Of a DNA stretch of 64,000 nucleotides, positions 58,955 to 64,000 are shown piece after piece. The notes beneath the pieces were generated by a model. That model made no database searches. It was given only the letters and a program-made list of their open reading frames with translations, and had not been told where the DNA came from. Both the position numbers and the translations under genes were made by a program. Source of the DNA: Candidatus Bipolaricaulota bacterium (GTDB taxonomy: Bacteria; Bipolaricaulota; Bipolaricaulia; UBA7950; UBA9294). Each line of letters opens with the position of its first letter. The first letter of the stretch is position 1. Where the stretch lies: assembly GCA_028278555.1 (NCBI GenBank), contig JANQEA010000036.1:1-64000 (forward strand), written 5' to 3'.

Positions 58955-60523
58955 GTGGGAACGAAGCGAGCATGCTGTGGATTGCTGGGGATTCTGGTTC
59001 TTCTTGTGTCTTTCTCTGTGATGGCCGCGGAGCCCGAGATCACCTATGACGTCGCCGAGCGCGACGGGTTCCGTGAGCTGATCGTCACGACACCCCTCGG
59101 CAACTACCTCTTCTCCGAGGACGGCGGCGCGCTGAAGAGCGTCCTGCTGACCTTCGCGCCGTACGGATCGAACGTTCAGGAGCTGGTCTACGGGACGACG
59201 ACCGATGCGACGACCTTCGCCCGGCGATACACGGCCGACGCCGAGTTCCCGTTCGATCTGACCGGCGAGGGGACCGACGGAAGCTACACGCTCGGCGATC
59301 CGGAGTGGACCGAGTCCGGCGGGCTGATCGTTACGTTCACCGGGGATCTCGCCGGCTACACGGTCGTCAAGCGCTTCACGCTCGAGCCTGACGCGCTCTA
59401 CAGCCTCGATCTTGCCATCGAGGTGACCCCGAAGGCGGAGGCTCCGGCCGACGTGGCGATGACCGTCCAGAAGTACATCCCTCAGGAGAGGGGGCGCGAG
59501 CTGAGCTATCTGTTCGACGGGGAGCCATCCCCGGCGCTCCTCGCCTCCGGATCCTACTTCACGTTCGACGGGCTCGGACTGCTGGACAACGATGTCGTCT
59601 TCTTCCTGATCCCCGACGAGGGAACGTCCGTCGAACCGTTCTCCGAGGCGACACCCTCGGGGAGCCTCCGATTCGGTGTGAAGCTCCCTGCCCTGGGAGG
59701 GACGTCGTCGTATCGATTCACCCTCTACGGCGGGAGGCGCCGGTTCCTGCTGATGGAGGAAGTCGGAATCGAGGTTCTCGACGAGCCGGGGGTCGGCGCG
59801 CGAGCGATGGTCGTGGTCATCCGGTTCTTGAACATCCTCTACCGGGCGACCGGGAACTACGGGTGGGCGATCATCCTGTTCACGCTGATGACCCGGATCA
59901 TCCTCTTCCCGCTGATGCGGAAGCAGTACCACTCGATCGCGAAGACGCAACGGATCCAGCCGAAGCTGAAGCGGATCCAGGAACGGTACAAGGACGACCG
60001 CCAGCTGATGCAGCAGAAGACGCTCGAGATCTACAAGAAGGAAGGCGTCAACCCGATGGGCGGGTGCCTTCCGATGCTGATCCAGCTGCCGATCATCTTC
60101 ATCATCTGGCGCGCGATGCTCTACGCGAGCGAGCAGATCCACCTCTCCCCCGGGTTCCTCTGGATCCCGGACTTGAGCGTCTACGATCCGTACTTCATCC
60201 TCGTCATCCTGACGACGCTGATCATGCTCGTCCAGCAGCGGTTCATGTCGCCGATGTCGACCGGTGACGCGAAGGGGATCCAGAAGTACATGGGCTACTT
60301 CTTCCCGCTGATGATGGGCGTTCTCCTGTGGCGTTTCCCGGCGGGCCTGTGGCTCTACTACCTCCTGACGACCGCGGCGCAGGTGGGACAGCAGGCGTTC
60401 GTCAACTGGGAGATGGCTCGCTCCGAAGGTGGGGCGGCCGCTGCGACGCTCGATCTCGACGTCGATCTGGACGAGGAGATTCTGGAGGACGATGGAGACG
60501 AAGGTCCTGCAACAGGAGGTTGA
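58955..60523 (+). CDS. yidC: Membrane protein insertase YidC (diderm type)
   Basis: YidC inserts and folds inner-membrane proteins alone or with SecYEG. The 522-residue protein has an N-terminal membrane segment, a periplasmic beta-sandwich domain (about 28-280) typical of Gram-negative YidC, and the conserved five-helix core. Hallmarks are NYGWAIILFTLMTRIILFPL, the basic cytoplasmic hairpin (KRIQERYKDDRQLMQQKTLE), PMGGCLPMLIQLPIIFIIWR and FPAGLWLYYLLT. The acidic tail is short. GTG 58955 follows AGGAGGTCAAT. It overlaps the jag gene by 32 bp. Confidence 0.96.
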   Translation: MGTKRACCGLLGILVLLVSFSVMAAEPEITYDVAERDGFRELIVTTPLGNYLFSEDGGALKSVLLTFAPYGSNVQELVYGTTTDATTFARRYTADAEFPFDLTGEGTDGSYTLGDPEWTESGGLIVTFTGDLAGYTVVKRFTLEPDALYSLDLAIEVTPKAEAPADVAMTVQKYIPQERGRELSYLFDGEPSPALLASGSYFTFDGLGLLDNDVVFFLIPDEGTSVEPFSEATPSGSLRFGVKLPALGGTSSYRFTLYGGRRRFLLMEEVGIEVLDEPGVGARAMVVVIRFLNILYRATGNYGWAIILFTLMTRIILFPLMRKQYHSIAKTQRIQPKLKRIQERYKDDRQLMQQKTLEIYKKEGVNPMGGCLPMLIQLPIIFIIWRAMLYASEQIHLSPGFLWIPDLSVYDPYFILVILTTLIMLVQQRFMSPMSTGDAKGIQKYMGYFFPLMMGVLLWRFPAGLWLYYLLTTAAQVGQQAFVNWEMARSEGGAAAATLDLDVDLDEEILEDDGDEGPATGG

Positions 60524-60953
60524 GGCCTACCTCCGTCAGCTCCTCGACATTCTCGAAGAGGATGCCACCTTCGAGGTCGAACCGACCGCAACGCCGGAGG
60601 GTCTCTATGTGAACCTTGAGGGAAGCCTCTTCTCGCTTCCCGAGGATCGATCCGTCCTAGCGGCACTCGAGCTTCTTCTCCGCGGAGCGCTCCGCCGGAA
60701 GACAGGCGAGGAGATCGAGGTCGTCCTCGACGTGAACGGGGCGGTGAAGCGACGCCGCGCCGAGTTGATCCGGTTCGCCCTGACCAAGGCAGAGGAGGTC
60801 AGGCGCGATCGGAAGCGGATCCGCCTGAACGCGATGCCGGCGCACGAGCGCCGGACGATTCACGTCACGCTGGCGAACGTCCCCGGCGTACAGACCCGGA
60901 GTGTCGGCGAGGGAGACGAACGCCGGGTGATGATCGAACCGGACGACACCTAA
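60492..60953 (+). CDS. jag: Jag/KhpB-like R3H RNA-binding protein
   Basis: The 153-residue protein sits between yidC and mnmE, the usual place for jag. The C-terminal R3H domain is clear (AMPAHERRTIHVTLANVPGV, with R-x-x-x-H in RRTIH, followed by SVGEGDERRVMIEP). The middle KH-like domain is degenerate: where Jag proteins have G-R-x-G-x-T-L it reads GSLFSLPEDRSVLAALELLL, without the GxxG loop. The N-terminal Jag domain is very short. ATG 60492 follows CTGGAGGACG inside yidC. Its stop overlaps the mnmE start (TAATG). Confidence 0.88.
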   Translation: METKVLQQEVEAYLRQLLDILEEDATFEVEPTATPEGLYVNLEGSLFSLPEDRSVLAALELLLRGALRRKTGEEIEVVLDVNGAVKRRRAELIRFALTKAEEVRRDRKRIRLNAMPAHERRTIHVTLANVPGVQTRSVGEGDERRVMIEPDDT

Positions 60954-62311
60954 TGGACGACGGCACCATCGCCGCGATCTCCACCCCGATTGGCGAGGGG
61001 GGGATCGGGATCGTCCGGCTGACCGGCCCCGACGCGATCGACATCGCGGCCGGGCTCTTCCGATCAACCCGAGCCACCTCGCTCCGGGCTGTCCCGACAC
61101 ACACCCTTCACTACGGCCGAATCGCCGTGGAGGATCGGACGATCGATGAGGTCCTCGTCTCCGTCATGCGAGCGCCGCGGACGTATACGCGGGAGGACGT
61201 CGTCGAGATCAACTGTCATGGGGGCGTCGTCGCGACGCGTGCGGTCCTCGATGCCGTCCTCGCTGGCGGGGCGAGGCTGGCCGAGCGGGGCGAGTTCACC
61301 AAGCGTGCGTTCCTGAACGGTCGGCTCTCGCTCGACCAGGCGAAGGCGGTCCTCGATGTCGTCCAGGCGCGGACGGTCCTCGGTCTCGAGGCGGCCGTCG
61401 ATCGACTCGGCGGGCGGTTCTCGACCGCCCTCGAGGAGGTTCGAGGCGGGCTCGCCGAGATCCTCGCTGACCTGGAGGTCGAGATCGACTACCCGGATCT
61501 CGACGTGGAGATCGAGGCCGTCCTCCCCCGGATCGACGCGCTCTCACAGCGCGTCGATGTGATCCTCGCGCAGAGCGAGCAAGGGCGGATCATCCGCGAA
61601 GGGCTGACGATCTCGATCGTCGGTCGCCCGAACGTCGGGAAGTCGACGCTCTTGAACGCGCTCCTCGCCGAGGACCGGGCGATCGTCACGCCGATTCCGG
61701 GGACGACGCGAGACACGGTCGAGGAGGAGGCGTCACTCGGCGGAATCCCGGTTCGCTTTGTCGACACCGCCGGCTTGAGGGAGACGATCGATCCGGTCGA
61801 GGCGGAGGGGGTCGCGCGGACCGAGCGGGCGATCGATCGATCCGACCTTGTCCTCTGTCTCGTCGATCGGAGCGAACCGCTCACCGAGGAGGATCGGGCG
61901 CTCCTCGGTCGTGACTGGGGTGTTCCAGCGATCCTCGTCGTCAACAAGACCGATCTGCCGAACCGCCTTGAGGATGTGTCCCTCGACGCGCAGATCGAGC
62001 GGGCCGATGTCTCGGCGATGGAGGGGGAAGGGATCGAAGAGCTGCAAGAGGCGATCCTCCAACGGTTGGTCGGCGGTGAGCTTCCGACGCGCAACTCGGT
62101 CTTGCTCCTTGACGCATGGGAACGGGATCTGATCCGTCGGGCTGCCGAGTCGCTCCGCCGGGCAGGCGAGACGGCACGCGCCGGGCATTCGCCCGACATG
62201 ATCGCCGAGGATCTGCGGATCGCCTACCGGACGGCCGGTGAACTGCAGGGGATCGACGTCAGCGAATCGATCCTCGACGCCGTCTTCGCGAAGTTCTGTG
62301 TCGGGAAATAG
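60953..62311 (+). CDS. mnmE: tRNA uridine-5-carboxymethylaminomethyl modification GTPase MnmE
   Basis: MnmE works with MnmG to modify wobble uridine 34 of several tRNAs. The 452-residue protein has the N-terminal formyl-tetrahydrofolate-binding domain (DDGTIAAISTPIGEGGIGIV), a helical domain, and an inserted GTPase domain with G1 GRPNVGKST, PIPGTTRDTVEE, G3 DTAGLRE and G4 NKTD. The C-terminal catalytic cysteine is in FCVGK. It is the last gene of yidC-jag-mnmE. Confidence 0.97.
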   Translation: MDDGTIAAISTPIGEGGIGIVRLTGPDAIDIAAGLFRSTRATSLRAVPTHTLHYGRIAVEDRTIDEVLVSVMRAPRTYTREDVVEINCHGGVVATRAVLDAVLAGGARLAERGEFTKRAFLNGRLSLDQAKAVLDVVQARTVLGLEAAVDRLGGRFSTALEEVRGGLAEILADLEVEIDYPDLDVEIEAVLPRIDALSQRVDVILAQSEQGRIIREGLTISIVGRPNVGKSTLLNALLAEDRAIVTPIPGTTRDTVEEEASLGGIPVRFVDTAGLRETIDPVEAEGVARTERAIDRSDLVLCLVDRSEPLTEEDRALLGRDWGVPAILVVNKTDLPNRLEDVSLDAQIERADVSAMEGEGIEELQEAILQRLVGGELPTRNSVLLLDAWERDLIRRAAESLRRAGETARAGHSPDMIAEDLRIAYRTAGELQGIDVSESILDAVFAKFCVGK

Positions 62312-62327
62312 CCACGGCCCAAGCCAA

Positions 62328-62645
62328 AACGCAGATACTGCAGAGGAGGACGCAGAGTTCGCGGAGGAGAAACGCCAAAGGGTCGGACACTCCCTTGCGG
62401 GCTTCTATGGGCCCTCTGGCTGAAGGCGATTCCCCAAGCGCCAGCCGTGAGGCAGTGAGTCTGAGGAGGGCGCTCCTCACTTCGGACAGGGTTTGAGCCC
62501 TCAGGAAGTTCCCTCTGTACGTTTGCGGCCTCTGTGTCGGGAGACGTGTCTTCTCGGACTTAAGTGTCGGTCGTGAGTCCGGCCGACGTGAAACGCTGCG
62601 AACTGGACCTGGAGCCTTTCGATTCCCCTCTGCGATCTCTGCGTT
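62328..62645. repeat. MITE-like non-coding element with 19-bp terminal inverted repeats
   Basis: The ends AACGCAGA-TACT-GCAGAGG (62328-62346) and, on the other strand, AACGCAGA-GATC-GCAGAGG (62627-62645) match at 16 of 19 bases as an inverted repeat. Both belong to the GCAGAG-rich repeat class seen between genes in many genomes. The 318 bp enclosed show no gene. The whole 62312-62676 interval lies between mnmE and recJ. Confidence 0.5.
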
Positions 62646-62676
62646 GAGTACTTGTTCGAAGTCCGATGCCCGAGCG

Positions 62677-64000
62677 CTAGCCGGAGACCAAATCGATCCC
62701 CTGGATCTGGACGGCGTTCCGCCAGTCGTCGAAGCCGGCGTGGCCGACGAGCCCGATCGGCTCGGTCCGCTCGAACGCATCGAGATACTTCGCCATCCGG
62801 AAGGCGATGAACGGAACGGAGACGCCGTTCTGGGTCACCTGCCCCTTGAGGTGCTGCTTCCGGTTTCCGACGAGCGTCAGCTCGGAGAACGTGCAATCGG
62901 ACACGAAGAATCGAGGTCTGCCGTTTCCCGGGCCGAACGGCCCGAGCGAGGTCAAGTCGGTGAAGAAACGCAGGTCGACGTCGCCGAGACCGAGCTGCGT
63001 GTCGACCATCTCGGCTGCGAAGCATGTCATCTCGTCTCGCCGTGCTGCGATGTACTCGCCCAGCCGCTCCTCGAAGAGCGGGAGCTGCTCGTTGGCGATG
63101 GAGAACCCGGCGGCCATCCGGTGACCGCCGTACTGAAGGAGGAGGTCACGATGCGCCTCGAGGCAGGCGCTGATGTCGAATTCTCCGACGGATCGACATG
63201 ATCCTCGGCTGACGCGATCGCCGCGCGAAACGACGATCGACGGGACGCGAAACCGATCGGCAAGGTTCGAGGCGACGAGGCCGAGAATCCCCTCGTTCCA
63301 GTACTTCCCCGAGACGAGGACGTACCCGTCTTCCTGGGGCGTCAGTTCTTCCTCGCGGATGAACTCCTCCGCCTGGGCGATCAGATCGTTCTGGGCGATC
63401 TCCCGGTCGCGGTTGTAGTCGAGGAGGATCTCGGCGAGGTACTCGGCCTGATCCGGAACCTCGGTGATCAGAAGAAGGAACGCGACCTTCGGGTCTCCGG
63501 CGCGATTCGCCGCGTTCAGCTTGGGTGCGATGAGGTAGCCGATGTCCGACGTGCTGATCTTCTCCGGTTTGACCGAGAGCTTCTGGAGAAGGATGCGGAG
63601 CCCCTGCGACGAACCCTGTCCCTTCCCGATCAACGAGAAGGCTTCGCGGACGAACGCACGATTCTCGCTCTCACCGTCGGACGACAACGGAACGAGATCG
63701 GCGACCGTTCCGAGGGCGACGAGATCGAGAAGATGCGTCGGGGTCGGGCGGCCGAGGCGTTCGTAGAGTGCGCAGATCAGCTTGTAGGCGACGCCGACGC
63801 CGGCGAGCTGTCGGTTCGGGTAGGTCTCTCCGGCGCGATGCGCGTCGATGATCGCCACCGCGTGAGGGAGCGGCGACGGTGGGATGTGGTGATCGGTCAC
63901 GATCGTATCGATCCCTGCCGCCTTGAGGGCATCGATCTCGACGTTGTTCGACACGCCGCAATCGGCGGTGATCACCAGCGCGAACTCCTCTTCGATGGCG
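62677..64000 (-). CDS. recJ: Single-stranded-DNA-specific exonuclease RecJ, N-terminus outside window
   Basis: The visible 441 or so residues cover the later DHH motifs, the DHHA1 domain and the C-terminal domain. DCGVSNN and TDHHIPP are DHH phosphoesterase motifs III and IV, and GGHRMAAGFS is the DHHA1 signature. The end carries the OB-like segment (VSDCTFSELTLVGNRKQHLK). Motif I/II (D-x-D) lie beyond the right edge. RecJ degrades single strands 5' to 3' in recombination and mismatch repair. The frame is open to the edge and no start is visible. Confidence 0.93.
   Translation of the reverse strand, partial: AIEEEFALVITADCGVSNNVEIDALKAAGIDTIVTDHHIPPSPLPHAVAIIDAHRAGETYPNRQLAGVGVAYKLICALYERLGRPTPTHLLDLVALGTVADLVPLSSDGESENRAFVREAFSLIGKGQGSSQGLRILLQKLSVKPEKISTSDIGYLIAPKLNAANRAGDPKVAFLLLITEVPDQAEYLAEILLDYNRDREIAQNDLIAQAEEFIREEELTPQEDGYVLVSGKYWNEGILGLVASNLADRFRVPSIVVSRGDRVSRGSCRSVGEFDISACLEAHRDLLLQYGGHRMAAGFSIANEQLPLFEERLGEYIAARRDEMTCFAAEMVDTQLGLGDVDLRFFTDLTSLGPFGPGNGRPRFFVSDCTFSELTLVGNRKQHLKGQVTQNGVSVPFIAFRMAKYLDAFERTEPIGLVGHAGFDDWRNAVQIQGIDLVSG

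Noticed and set aside
62501..63025. Open frame of 174 codons on the minus strand
   Set aside because: It overlaps recJ in another frame and extends into the MITE-like element; arginine-rich shadow translation.

Overview
The window is GC-rich, densely packed bacterial chromosome, with operons joined by 4-bp ATGA/GTGA overlaps and frequent GTG and TTG starts. The cell envelope genes point to a diderm: YidC with a large periplasmic domain, Lgt, an Lnt-like protein, LptB, an LptC/LptA-like protein and two TatT-like proteins. Several features are typical of deep-branching or thermophile-related lineages: a short-form S-adenosylhomocysteine hydrolase, an archaeal/Thermotoga-type adenosine-specific kinase, a small 4Fe-4S ferredoxin, GSI-alpha glutamine synthetase and a PnrA/BMP-type binding protein. 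A lineage such as Bipolaricaulota (OP1/Acetothermia) would fit. That is inference and cannot be settled from this window.

Layout. 0-8 kb: a truncated BMP-family nucleoside-binding protein; a secreted unknown; an Rcp1-like response regulator with its PAS/PAS histidine kinase; a CRP/FNR regulator with a probable self-operator; tRNA-Leu(CAG); MraY coupled to an unknown protein. 8-14 kb: an operon of ECF sigma factor, anti-sigma-like membrane protein with a glycogen-binding-type E-set domain, secreted unknown, and large secreted DUF4384/PEGA/PKD protein; then a PKD/TolB-like lipoprotein. 14-22 kb: lipoprotein and lipopolysaccharide maturation (lnt, lgt, lptB, lptC, with pyrG) and a secG-oppD-oppF-rdgB operon. 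22-29.5 kb: hrcA-grpE-dnaK-dnaJ under a CIRCE element, then secA. 29.8-38.4 kb: a seven-gene co-directional run (patatin, EamA, ahcY, CtpA-like S41 protease, gpsA, geranylgeranyl-reductase-like, O-antigen-ligase/TPR). 38.5-46 kb: ferredoxin, tandem TatT-like genes, an ABC-2 exporter, glutamine synthetase, nitroreductase and a double-GNAT protein. 46.3-50.3 kb: an operon of ArsR-like regulator, Ntn hydrolase and a membrane-anchored degenerate gluzincin-like protein. 51.4-56.2 kb: an accessory segment. 56.1-64 kb: adenosine-specific kinase, hisS, ribB, the yidC-jag-mnmE operon, a MITE-like element and a truncated recJ.

The most interesting part is 51.4-56.2 kb. A KAP-family P-loop NTPase is fused to twelve exact 24-residue leucine-rich repeats, so it has an NLR-like NTPase-plus-LRR architecture. 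It sits beside a DEAD-box helicase and a HEPN-like protein. The segment is bracketed by a 42-bp direct repeat (41/42 identical) of the 3' end of the adenosine-specific kinase gene, the geometry expected of an element inserted at a gene's 3' end. An innate-immunity or phage-defence role is inferred, not shown.

Other departures from the rule are a DnaJ whose HPD tripeptide reads RRD, an Lnt whose catalytic lysine position is methionine, a CIRCE operator that contains the hrcA start codon, and a set of genes whose -10 element lies 7-16 nt before the start with no Shine-Dalgarno sequence, suggesting leaderless mRNAs.
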